A DNA stretch of 64,000 bases from the NCBI GenBank assembly GCA_010645155.1, contig JAAGOF010000088.1, positions 1,397,384 to 1,461,383 on the forward strand, given 5' to 3'. Within the stretch, counting starts at the first letter, position 1; each line of letters begins with the position of its first letter. A program made the position numbers and the translations under genes. The stretch comes from Tigriopus japonicus. Lineage: Eukaryota; Arthropoda; Copepoda; Harpacticoida; Harpacticidae. This document shows positions 34,818 through 45,122 of this stretch, in pieces. The notes under the pieces are model-generated. The model had not been told where the DNA came from, made no database searches, and saw only the letters and a list, made by a program, of their open reading frames with translations.

Positions 34818-36253
34818 ATGTGTGTCCTCTGCTTCAACTCCCAATGGAGGTCAGTGGTGATTGGAACAGTGAGTGTAGTGATTTGTCTGTTCTTGCTTTT
34901 GACGTCAATTGCCTATCAGGATCAGATCCAGGACCATTTCAAACGTCGATTGGAGGCAGAAGAGTGCATCTCGGGCTCGGATGGACATGTCAATTGGTCC
35001 AGGACTTGGTCAGCCACTCAAAATGAATGCATCTTTCTGGTGTTCTCCATTCTGTTCCCTTGGCCCTTGTGGATCATTTTGAGCACTTATTGCTTATTGA
35101 ACGCCAACTTGGTTGTATCAGCCGTTTACAAGTATGTACCTTTTCAGAGTTTGTGACATACATATTTTGCTTTTTGACCAACGAAATGTTGATCTGAAAT
35201 ACAGCCGTGCTTCCAATGCACCAAAGTGACTAGAATACAGTTTGATTTGTGTAGACCGAAAACGAATATCTGAAATAACTACAAGAAAAATGTTCATGCT
35301 TCAATTGGTCATTGGTTTTGAACCATTGGTCAAATATGTTCATGGTTGTCAATAAAGCAAGAAAGGCCGAGATTTCCTGAGTTTTGAGACGAAAACGAAT
35401 AAAACTCCGGGCAAATTCTTGTATTTTGGCAAATCGCTTTCTTGTCATTATCAATTTTTAGTCACATTTAGTGTTGAGGGCAGTTGTCTAGAAACAAGGT
35501 TTTGAGCTTAGAAAGCTCGAGAACAGGAAATGTTTAGTAATTAGTAATTAGCCAATGATTTGCCAACTTTGAGGTTGTGCGTCATTTTTTATCGTTTTCT
35601 TTCTCCATTTTTTACATCGAACATAAAAATGCTGATATAAAATAGAATTACATTTTTTACAAAAGCACTTTTCAAAGAAAAATATATTTGGCTATTTTCC
35701 AGCTTGAAAGGCTCAGTTTTATGAATCTGGCCATCAATGTCGGCTATACCTCTATAATTTGTACCAGTTTCGTTTTATCTCATTTCATCAAAACGTTTTT
35801 ACGCTCTCATCCTATTATTGATGGTCTAAACAAGTGAAGTACGATTTTTGATCAATCCCATGTATTCAAGAACAATCAGAATAGAAATAACAAAGCATCT
35901 TGTATACCTTGAACGCTTCCATTTCCAGATATCTTCCCGGAGTCACTGTGTACTTGACCTTGGACGCCTTGTTCGTGGGTTTATTGGCGGCTTCCCTTTG
36001 TCTTTCGTTCTTCCCTTCAGGGTTGACCCGGATCACCCTTTTGACCCTGCTCTTTCCGCTTTTTTCCTTGGGCATCTGTTCTTGGATGACCGTTTTTGGC
36101 TTTTACCTCAGACTTGAGGACATTGCCAAACGCAAGAAACGTCGGGATGAAGCAAGAACAGCGGTGACCAATCATTCTTCAATCAAGAAAGAAGTCATTT
36201 CGTCGATCATCAGAGACGAGACGCATTTCAGTAATCTTGGATTTACTCAATGA
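34818..36253 (+). CDS. small four-transmembrane protein of unknown function
   Basis: I do not recognise the family with certainty. Exons 34818-35131 and 35929-36253 join at a split Lys codon (GTATGT donor, ATTTCCAG acceptor), giving 212 aa. Hydrophobic segments lie at about 12-32, 72-103, 108-133 and 138-166, giving four passes. The loop at 33-70 holds Cys50, Cys71 at its edge and an N-W-S glycosylation sequon at Asn59, so it is probably extracellular. A basic cytosolic tail starts KRKKRRDEA near 172. Layout and size resemble arthropod tetraspan families such as DUF4728 and LAPTM-like proteins, but there is no diagnostic motif. The start has a fair Kozak context (AACCATGT). It is convergent with the kelch gene downstream. 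Confidence 0.7.
35132..35928 (+). other. intron of the four-TM gene (797 bp)
   Basis: This is AT-rich intronic DNA with no recognisable gene. GTATGT donor and TTCCAG acceptor. Confidence 0.65.
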
Positions 36254-36384
36254 ACTCGAGCTATTTTCTGTGTGTATGAAAGTAAATCCACTCTCAGCGA
36301 TTGTTCGCATGTTTCAATAGAGCATATTGGTCCATTTGTCCACACGCAAAGGTCTGGTAAACCGAACTCCCGCCTGGAGAGGCC
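36254..36384. other. 131-bp gap between two convergent stop codons
   Basis: The + strand four-TM gene stops at 36,253 and the - strand kelch gene stops at 36,385. No AATAAA exists on either strand in the gap, so at least one 3' UTR must run into the other gene unless a variant signal is used. Confidence 0.7.
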
Positions 36385-38045
36385 TCATATGCCAGCATGA
36401 ATTGTGGTTCGATCAAAATGTTCTTGATCAAAGTGATCCCCATCGCCGTAGTCAATTTCGCCTTCCAAGCGACGCTTTTGGATCATCGTTTTCAATTGAG
36501 AGGGTAAATCATCGCAAATCAAATTGGCCTTCATGATCGCATTTGTAGCTATGGTGAAGAGCCTTGGAACCCCAAATGGAAATCTCAGCAATGTTTTTTG
36601 TGGATGATGGTCCAATTGAATTCTATTAATGTAATATTCTTGTGTGAGACCGGAATGAATGATGACCTCGCTGTCAGAGGTGCAAATACTGCCGTGATAG
36701 CATCGAATCTGACCATGATCATAGGAGAGTGGAACCTCAGTCCAAGAGAACTCGAATAGGTTCAAGATCCAAGCGTCATTGAATGGAGTACAGAGATTTC
36801 CCATCCCGCCATAAAGAAATGCTTGGTGGGAGGAAAATTTCGTGAAAGAAAACACTGATCGAGGTTCCGGAATTGAAATGGATTCTTCCAAGATTTTGCA
36901 CCACGATTTCAGTTTTAAGTCCAATACGAAAAGCTCATTGGACCGTCCCAACGACGTTGTTCCCCCAAACATTATGGCTCTATCACTGTCCATAATCATT
37001 GAATGGCCTGAAAATCATCAAAATATCTAATGCAGTCGTCTGAATTTCTCGAAAAACAATTCCCAAAAATCAACACACGAAATTTAAGGAAGTGTAGACT
37101 TGTGTTCGAAATAGACAATATTTAAATGTTAACAAAAGAAGAAGACCGACATTATCACTTTCCAAGGTGATGCCAATAATGTAAAACCACTTAAAAACCA
37201 CTTTTTACAGCTTTGTTGCAACATATTGATGGCTTTATACATAAAGAGTTAAAGAATGATAGCTCAGAGATAGAAAGTGGTCAAACCTAGTTTTTGTCAA
37301 ATGACGCATTTTATGCAAAAGTGACTAACCTGCTCGAGGTTTTGGAATTGTTCCCTTCACTTTGGTCCAATTCCAAGTTTCCGTCTGAAGGGAAAATGTC
37401 CAAAGGTTCCCATACCAGCCTCGTTGCCAGTTCCACTCAGATGCCTGGTCAAGATCAAAATACATTTCTCCTGGGTAGAATTTATTTGGTTTCGGAGCTT
37501 CACCATAACCTCCATAAAGAATGAGATGATCTTGATAGTGGACAAGACTTGATTTTTCCACCCCTTGAGGATGGTGTGCGCTTCTTGGAAATTTCTTCCA
37601 ACAAAATGTTTCCAAGTTCAAGCAGAACAATTGATCACCAGATCCATCTTCAAAGAAATTGTCATTCTCGTAACCAAAATATCCACCATAAACATAAACC
37701 ATATGATCCACAACGCTACTGTGGGATGTACAGTACAGAAACAGTCATTTGCAAATATTGCATCGCCTGAAGATTGATAGAAATATACCTGGCGCAACAA
37801 AAAGACCGTGGTGGAATGTCTCCGGTGCAGGTCACCCATTTCCAAGCCAGACTATCTACATCCATGGCATAGATTTGTGCACTTCCATGGAAGTCATTTC
37901 CGTTTGTCGGAATCGAGTTGGGAAGGAGTGGTTTCTTGTCCAATCGTTCGAAAAAGCCTCCCCAGACGAGCAATTGATTACGATAAAACCAAGTTGCATG
38001 ACCAGCTCGACGATGGACACAATCATTGATAGATATGCTTGACAT
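36385..38045 (-). CDS. KLHDC2: kelch-repeat protein of the KLHDC2 type
   Basis: KLHDC2 is the substrate receptor of a CUL2-type ubiquitin ligase that reads C-terminal degrons. Exons on the minus strand are 38045-37789, 37718-37330 and 37007-36385, with short GT-AG introns of 71 and 322 bp in phase. The product is 422 aa (human about 406). Six kelch blades are visible by their GG pairs: VWGGF, VYGGY, LYGGYG, MFGGT, LYGGM and a degenerate IHSG. KLHDC1/2-type signatures are the FDLDQASEWN...RGW segment in blade 3, NDAW in blade 5, and a C-terminal helix with DDLPSQLKTMIQKR, where the family carries its Cul2/EloBC-linked tail. Of the pocket residues I recall for human KLHDC2 (Arg236, Arg241, Ser269), the equivalents here appear to be Thr232, Arg237 and Ser266, so one clamp arginine is changed. 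The start ATG at 38,045 is the first in frame; an upstream leader exon is possible. Confidence 0.87.
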
Positions 38046-38950
38046 ATTTGCTTCTTAAAAAGGTTCTGTTCTTACTGATTTAGTAGTTGGACCCGGTCCA
38101 AAGTGACGGAAGAAAAATGATTCAAATGCACGAAACCTAGATACTTTAAGAAAGATTATGGGTTCCAAGATAACTCGGCACATGGGCTAAATTAGATACA
38201 CTAAGATAGATATTGGCATTCGTAGGCCAACACACGGTGCCGATGATTCACGCTGGTGATTGGTCAAGAGCATTCAGTTGAACATTCAGCTAATTCTAAC
38301 GAAGTTCAACAACAAACCAGAGTACTTCTTCTTTGTTGATTTTGTAGTGATCTGACCTGGTGCTGGGGTTGCCAATTTTCTTAAGGGAAATCATATTCCC
38401 CACTGTCTACCAGCCTTCATAAACAGGTTTTTTTTTCTTTAAGAAGCGACAAAAGGCAAGGCATCCCTGACTTTCGTGACTTCTGAGCAGGGTTGCAAAT
38501 CAACCTCAAATTCGTGTTTGCTCATATACCAGAGCAAAGCACCCATTCTCTAAGAGGTAACCCTACCCTGCCACCTCCCGTGAAAAAACTTGCGCAAGCC
38601 GAGATTTCACATCACTGAGATTTTGTTGTCAATCACCCGATCATGTGAATTAATTGGCCCCTGTTTAAACTCCACACTAGTTGAAATTCACTTTTTGCAT
38701 ATCGGGTTAATACCTTAGACACATTTCCAGCAGACTTGAGGATTTTCAATAACCAAACTGCCCTATCAGATGAGCGAAATAGTTTAAATGTGTTTCTTAG
38801 AAGAAAAGGTTCCTTTAATCATGAACTTCGGCTTCCCGCATGATAAATGACGTCACAGACAGTCCGTGCCGGGTTGGGCAATCATAGATTTGAATGCCAA
38901 TCTCTGCCTTCTAGTATTTCTAGGCTAAATCAACATAGGATGACTGCCTA
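38046..38950. other. intergenic, 5' side of the kelch gene
   Basis: No gene was seen. The segment from about 38,366 to 38,580 has a GGGTTGCCA-like start and an ACCCTACCCTGCCA-like end, which might be a worn MITE, but the arms match poorly. Confidence 0.4.
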
Positions 38951-39889
38951 CATTGGATAACTACTCACATTGGATAACTGGGTACACTAAATAACTGGGT
39001 AAACTAGATAACTGGATGCACCGGATAACTCGGTACACCGGATAACTACCGGGTGCACCGTTTTAGATTAGATCCAACCATCTGAAACCCCCAAAATTAT
39101 TTACTCCTAAACGTATTTCCGAAGCAAATTATCTCACACTTCGGTGTGTGTCCTGCTGAGAAAAAGATCAAATCTGTTTCAGGGCTACTAAGGGTCTATA
39201 AAGGTCCATTATTTTCTGATGTCTCTGTCGCAACCCTTTTGTTCTTGAAACAATCTGCGAGCATCGAAGGATCAGTGGAACCGGTTCTACTCCCGCAACA
39301 ACTGGATTCGTCAATTGTAATGCCTGTTTATGTGTCAGCTGAAGTATAAAGTTTCCGTTTCTAACATCACTTAGTACCCAACTAAATACACGCGTAAGAT
39401 TATTTCTTAGATATTCCTTGGCCTAGAACACACTTCTAATATTTACTTATTTGTTAGAATCTAAGCATCCTTGGGAAGTAACTGCCTATCGCTACAGTCT
39501 CCACCTGTCAGTAATTCAATATACCACGTTATCCAGAGTCCCCAGTTATCCAGTGTACCCAGTTATTCAATTTAAGTAGATATCCAATGTACTCAGTTAT
39601 TTGGTGTACGCAGTTAACTGGTGCATCCAGCTACCTAATGTTCCCAGTTTTCCAGTGTACCCAGTCATCCAATGTAAGTAGTTCTCCAATGTACCCAGTT
39701 ATTTGGTGTACCCAGTTATCTGATGTACCATGTTATCCGGTGTACCCAATTATCCAGTGTACCCAGGTATCCAGTTTGCACAGTTATCAAGTGTACACAG
39801 TTACCTTTTATTTAATCTTCTACTGTACCGAGTTTTCCTCGCTACCCAGTTATCCTACGTTGGGTTATCCCATGTACCGAGTTATCCTG
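38951..39889. mobile_element. foldback-like element: inverted arrays of a 17-bp tandem repeat
   Basis: At 38,951-39,060 there are six tandem copies of a 17-bp unit close to CACCGGATAACTGGGTA; one copy is 20 bp. At 39,522-39,889 there are about 21 copies of its reverse complement, close to TACCCAGTTATCCAGTG. Between them lies a 461-bp core (39,061-39,521). Long inverted repeats made of tandem subrepeats around a core are the hallmark of Foldback-type DNA transposons. The core's only open frame (39,146-39,349) is 67 codons with no known domain, so any element is non-autonomous. Target duplication not identified. The alternative is a satellite array broken by an inversion. Confidence 0.65.
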
Positions 39890-40120
39890 TAACAGAGATT
39901 TTGAATTTGTAATGTATGGATATCAAGTTCGTCACAAAAGTTAAGATAGTGATTGTAAAGGTGCAACTGTTTGTGGCAAAGACGTCATAATCATTTATCT
40001 AGACAAGTCAAATGAATCTTATTGCTTTTGTGAAGTGTTCCACAAAGTTTATTCTTGGTTTCATTGGTTTATGGGTAGCAAATCTCTGACTCTTTTGTTG
40101 AGCATTTTGACGTGAAAGAA

Positions 40121-43100
40121 TCAATCGTCATAATCCGAGTCAGCCGGACAACTTAAATCAATACATTCCGATTGAGCCGACACAGCGGAGAATTTCCGAC
40201 TGTATTTGGCTTTAAAGTCTTTAATGGATTGGATGGGCGGCAATGGGGTCAACCTGTCTCTGCCCCCATCGGCTTGGTCATGTTCTTCTGACTCTTCTGT
40301 ATTGTACATCGCATTGGCCTTCTCGTTGTCTTCTATTTCACAAATTTTAATTTTGGGTGGACATGGGCATTCACGTTGGATTAAAGTCATCAAGAAATCA
40401 GTATAAAATCTGAAATGGTGAAATATTGAGTATTAAAAGCTTAAACGTCCCCTGAAAAAGAGGTGTGTCCCAAATATCCATGAGAATACATTACATATAA
40501 ATTAACTCCCTGAAAGGTGGACTTGGGTTAACAATCTACCAAAGGAGTTTTCCTTCACTTTGAAGAAACATCCTTTTTTACGAAAAAATATATTTCTTTT
40601 TTCAACACAACCTGATGTTGGAGTCAAAAGTTACGCAAATCCAAAGTTCAGAACATGACGCAGGGCGTTAGAATTAGCTGGAGAAGCAATTTTTAAGTTC
40701 CAAAGAAATTTGAGACCAGTTTTGAAGTGAAGATACGTACAATGCCGCAAATGTAATCGAGTTCTGTTAATTAGGTCTCGGGACAAAAATTGAGAATGAA
40801 AAAGAAAAATGCGAAATTTTGTCCTTGCTTGGTTTAGGAAAAATTTTAGGAAAAATTTGAAGACACACTGCTTACCTTCTATTCATATTATAACTCATTT
40901 GATACAAAACGAACCAATCGCCAATGCCAGCTTGGCGGATGTAGGCCTCCAGATGTCTGACTTTCGTCTTGGAATCTATGTATCGGTGAATCCTGTAAGC
41001 CAAACAAGATCATTTGTCTTATCGACGGATACAAATAGACAAGTAAATCAGCTCCACCCAACCCAAGCATGGCTTTTTACTAATCTAATTAACTTGGCTC
41101 TTTGTTCCGATCGGTCCAAAGGAAGACTGATCTTCATTATTCCGCAATGCAGGCGTGTCCCCATTTTAGTTCTCACACGGAAAATGCGGATCATAATATA
41201 CCAAACACAACACGATGCTCTAATCATTCATTACCTCATGTGAAGTTTGTAGAATCGAAATCGCGGCCAGACGATTTGAATCAAACGAGACATGAATCGC
41301 TTCAGAATGCAACACAGAAGGAACGCGTACCAAAACCAGATCACCAAAAATAACTAGTAGGAACAACAAGAATACAATTATAATGGATCAACCCCCATCG
41401 GTGGGTTCCTGTGTGTGTGTGTGTGTACCTTGTCGTTAATCATGTTCAGACTGAGAACACAGATCGCATTTTGGTTCTCGCGAAGTCCCCCGGTGCCATA
41501 ACGCACAAAGTCACAAGCAGCCACCCTTGGAAAGGCCTCACACATGGGATTTGAGGCCCACGACAAGTCTTTCTCCTCAGCAGGGATCAGATAGTAAAAG
41601 GTGAACACGGTGGGCCCGTAGAGAGCAAACTGCAATGAGATGCAATCCCAAATTAATTACTATTTACATTCACTTAGGACATGTCGAGCCTGCCTTATCA
41701 TTGGTAAGTAAGTAGTCTCATTCCTAGTAAGAGCTTTGATTCATGGTTTCTTTTTCAAATATCCATGATTTATTCACATTGCAATACATCAAAGCCTTGA
41801 AAGACTGCCCTAACCTCAAGCTGGCCATGATAGATCCAATTTAAAACGGGAAAGCCCTTCGCTTTACCGCCAACAGTGGTCACTCTTGTCACCAAGGCAA
41901 TTCTGAATCTGACAAGTCACGATTCAGAGTTTAGAAGAGAACCTTGGCCCAGTTTTCGAGTCAAACTCGCTTGAAATGTCGGAGTGCCACTCTGTATTTA
42001 GCGATTGATGACTTTATTAATTTTCATTCAAAAACGTATGGTTCTAATTCTGCAAGACCTTAATCCCTAGACCAGGGGTTAGCAGCCATTTTTGGGCCAA
42101 GGCCTACAAAATTTGGTTATGTGGTGTCAGGGGCCCATCAAAAAGACGTTGCTAGGTTCAGGGGTCTTCAAATTTGCGATCAAAGAGTACAGTACTATAG
42201 ATGACTCGCGGACCCACTATTTTGGACATCCCCATAGCTCCTGGGCCCACAGATTGCCGGCCCCTGCCCTAGACAAAGCCTCTGAAGCATTAGTAAACAA
42301 TGGAAAGGCACTTAAACCCACGTGGCAGATAAGTTAGAAAAAGTTCAAAGGCTGCTCGAAGTTTTCTCATATCCTAAGATCAAAGTCGGGAGAAAGAGAA
42401 AGGGAATTGGCAAGCCTGGTCGAAGATAAGATGGTCGTCTGTATTTTCATTTCTCATTCAGCCAATCAACAACAACCAGTTCTCATCTCACCACTCTAAA
42501 GAGTTACTAACGCCAAAAAGAACGAATACTTTTGTATGAAACCATCCCAATACCTATACATTACAACTTGAAGAAAGAACCTAGAAACATTAAGATGAAC
42601 ACCAGCTTGCCAAAGATGGTAAATTCGATTAAGGCTGGATGTTTTCTGGACCAGTCAAGGCCTGATTGGCAACTTTCCAAAGCGGCTGGTTCAAATTAGA
42701 CCCGAGTTTCCAAGATATCTTTGTTCAATCTGAATCAAAGACTCTTAGCTTTAGTCTACATCAGGAATCAAATTCTAAGTTGAAGAAAAAAGTTGGTGTT
42801 CTTTTCTTCTCTCGGATTTACAACCTAGCCTCAAAATGGCATCCCAAAGTAATTCTTGGAACCAATACCCCTTTGAATGGACCACCGGAAAGCCTTCTGT
42901 CAGCTCAGCTAAGAGCCAATAATGGATTCCAAGTGGTCGATGAGAAAGGGGTGTTTGATGGCCTTGCAGTCGTTTAGTTAGGTAAGGAGGTGTGTACACA
43001 TAATGGTGCAAACCACACGTGGAATGGAGTACACATCAATTCTCGTCGAGTGCCCTTGTTTGCACTCCTCTCACCTGATTCTGAAGGAATTCATCTGTGA

Positions 43101-44311
43101 GGTAGAACAAAACCATGAGTACCACGAGGTTGAGAGTTTCGCATATGAAGAAAGTTAACGCATAGCAGTTGTATCGGTTCTTAAGATGCTTGGTGAACGC
43201 ATCCAAGAGGATTTCCCGTTTCTCTCGGGAGTGTTCCACTAATTTGGATCCGGTCCCTTTGGTGAGAAAACTCATCAGACCGCCCTCACACATCAACCAA
43301 ATCAAACGTGGAACACACGCTAGAAGGGCACAAACGCCAAGGAAGATTGGGACCCACTAGAAGAAAATTGATTAGAGTCATGTCTTGGGTGGACAATGGA
43401 ACATCTTCTTCCCTCTTATGTCTCGTTTCTCAAAACAGCATTTAGGTTTCAGTTAACGATATTACTTGCAATCAAGACAAGGGAAATCGTTTGGTAAATA
43501 ACAACTCTTGTCAGCTTTACTCTTGTCAAGCTAAAGACTGGTGTTTTACATACATTATGAAGTACTGTTTGTTCACGTACATAACGGAATGTCAATTATA
43601 TCTGATTAGAGAGAAAATGAAAAAAATGGATGTAATTGAATCAAGTCAGATTGCATTTTGAAAGCAAATGATCCAAGTATGACCAATATAAACAAACCAC
43701 TTATTCAATATTACCTGATAGTAAGTATTATAGAGTCGGGTTCGATTGCTACGAACAGTTCTGGCACATGAACCTCGAAATGACGGAGGCAGGTTAAAAG
43801 TGGAGTACATCCAGCAATACGAGTTGAGCACGTCATCCTTAATGCCTCGACCCATGTGCTGAAATGAAATCCAGTGTGACCTTCAGCCAACCTTGTGGGG
43901 GGATGCAAAATTTCCCAGCCTCACTATTTCACAACTGATGGGATCGCCAAACATCTGTTTGGCACTGGCAAACACTGACGCCAGTACCAACAGCGTCGTG
44001 GTTCCACGGTAAAACAACTTGAATGTGGTGTTATCGATGCTGATCTTGTTGAATTCCAAGAACATCTTGGCCGCTCCGGAGGCCGCTTCCAAAACATCCG
44101 TCATATTGGCCACATACAAGGACGCAATCAATATATCAAAAGAAGAGCCCGTGGATTGTCCGGTTCCAGTTTTGGCCGTAAACCCTTGTCCTGAAGGCCG
44201 TTTGGCCTTTCCACGACCCAGGCCTTTGTAGCTGATACTTCGAGATCGGACCCCGGACACGGATGAAACTGGTCCTCCTGGTCGAGCAACACCGGGCAAT
44301 ATCCTCGACAT
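40121..44311 (-). CDS. inx: innexin gap-junction/hemichannel protein, seven exons
   Basis: Innexins form gap junctions and hemichannels in invertebrates. Minus-strand exons are 44311-43925, 43858-43715, 43356-43075, 41629-41429, 41353-41235, 40992-40876 and 40409-40121. They total 1,539 nt (512 aa) with GT-AG borders and matching phases. Residues 1-91 are a long Gly/Ser/basic head, and TM1 is about 102-118. Extracellular loop 1 has Cys127 and Cys144 in the usual GDPISC and YCW contexts. The signature YYQW motif is split exactly by the exon 2/3 border, followed by TM2 (WVPIFLG). Loop 2 has the conserved FP...C.F...G.GG..QN..C.L.LN pattern. TM4 (LFLVIWFWYAFLLC) lies in exon 5, followed by the family pattern GDWFVLYQMS..MNR and an acidic tail ending DSDYDD. 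Exons 5 and 6 lack their own start codons and were found by family similarity. The N-terminal extension is unusual, since the short innexin N-terminus normally folds into the pore. Confidence 0.95.
41411..41426 (-). repeat. CA microsatellite abutting an innexin splice donor
   Basis: On the coding strand, exon 4 ends AAG and the donor reads GTACACACACACACACAC. The dinucleotide tract therefore starts inside the splice site itself. Confidence 0.85.
41630..43074 (-). other. innexin intron 3 (1.4 kb) hosting a MITE
   Basis: This is the longest innexin intron. Apart from the hAT-type MITE at 42,073-42,266, I see no gene; open frames here have no recognisable features. Confidence 0.7.
42073..42266. 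mobile_element. non-autonomous hAT-type MITE with 8-bp target duplication
   Basis: The element starts CAGGGGTTAGCAGCC and ends so that its reverse complement starts CAGGGGCCGGCAATC, giving imperfect terminal inverted repeats of the hAT kind (CAGGGG...GCA). The eight bases on each side are identical: CCCTAGAC at 42,065-42,072 and again at 42,267-42,274. An 8-bp duplication is characteristic of hAT transposases. At 194 bp it encodes nothing and depends on a transposase elsewhere. The intact duplication suggests a fairly recent insertion. Confidence 0.88.
43357..43714 (-). other. innexin intron 2 (358 bp)
   Basis: Plain AT-rich intron. Nothing else seen. Confidence 0.7.
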
Positions 44312-44641
44312 CACATGGGCTCTTCAGGCCAGTTCTTGGACTGGCTCATCAAGGATGCTAAAGGATCTAATTGAGTTTGGCGTCCATTTCACGAGCGAGG
44401 CTCAACAGGTTCATCCTTTTCAGCCATTATCATTAAGGATAGAAGGACGAAGGCTAAGCAAACTTTTCTCGGCCTTTTTCGCGCAGGAACTCAATTTGAA
44501 TCAACTTTTCTGCTCAACTCCAATATTGACTCGCAACGTACCTACTTACATACACGGTCTAGAAGACGAGATGCTCACAACGACTGCCGGCCAAAATTTG
44601 GAGGAGCGAACAAAAGCGAAAGAAAGCAAACGAAACTTCAG

Positions 44642-44674
44642 GTTGTTGTTGTTGATGTTGTTGTTGTTGATGTT
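44642..44674 (+). repeat. TTG triplet microsatellite
   Basis: TTGTTG repeats with two TGA-shifted units. This encodes only Gln or Leu runs in spurious frames. Confidence 0.8.
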
Positions 44675-45106
44675 CCCTGCTTGAATATTTCCTCGTGGAT
44701 GGATGCCAAAGTTGTGCATTATGTGGCCTGAGCTCTCGAAAAGAAAACAAATCTAGGGAAGCTCTCTTATTTCCAAGTCACTTTCCCTGGCTATAGTGCT
44801 CCAAAATGACTTCGGTTCATGTAAATACCTTAGAAATGAAACTGAAAGGTGTTTGTGCTAAAATTGGTGTTGGTTTTAAACACTTCTTTACTTAAGAGTT
44901 TTACTTTTAAGAAATGATTACCTGATGGAGAAACTGTTGGGAATGCTGATCAGTTGCTTTATCCTTGGTTTTTAATTGATTTTTGGACGACTGGCAGGAT
45001 CTTGAAAATAAACATTAATGGTTGTTGCTAGATAAGTATGGCACAAAGGCCATTCACAATGAAGAGAAGCCCAACCAATATAAAATGTGTCCAATAATAC
45101 TTGTTC

Positions 45107-45122
45107 TCGCAATAAACATTAT
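45107..45122 (+). repeat. copy 1 of a shared 16-base tail
   Basis: TCGCAATAAACATTAT, identical to the segment at 46,409-46,424. It may be the 3' end of a LINE copy, since it includes an AATAAA signal and AT-rich flanks. Confidence 0.4.

Noticed and set aside
38366..38580. Possible MITE with GGGTTGCCA and CCCTGCCA ends
   Set aside because: The ends do not form a consistent inverted repeat and no target duplication was found.
39587..39892. 101-codon frame with repeated MYPVIWCTQ-like peptide
   Set aside because: It is the translation of the 17-bp tandem array; the unit length is not a multiple of three, so the peptide repeats with a 51-base period. No coding evidence.
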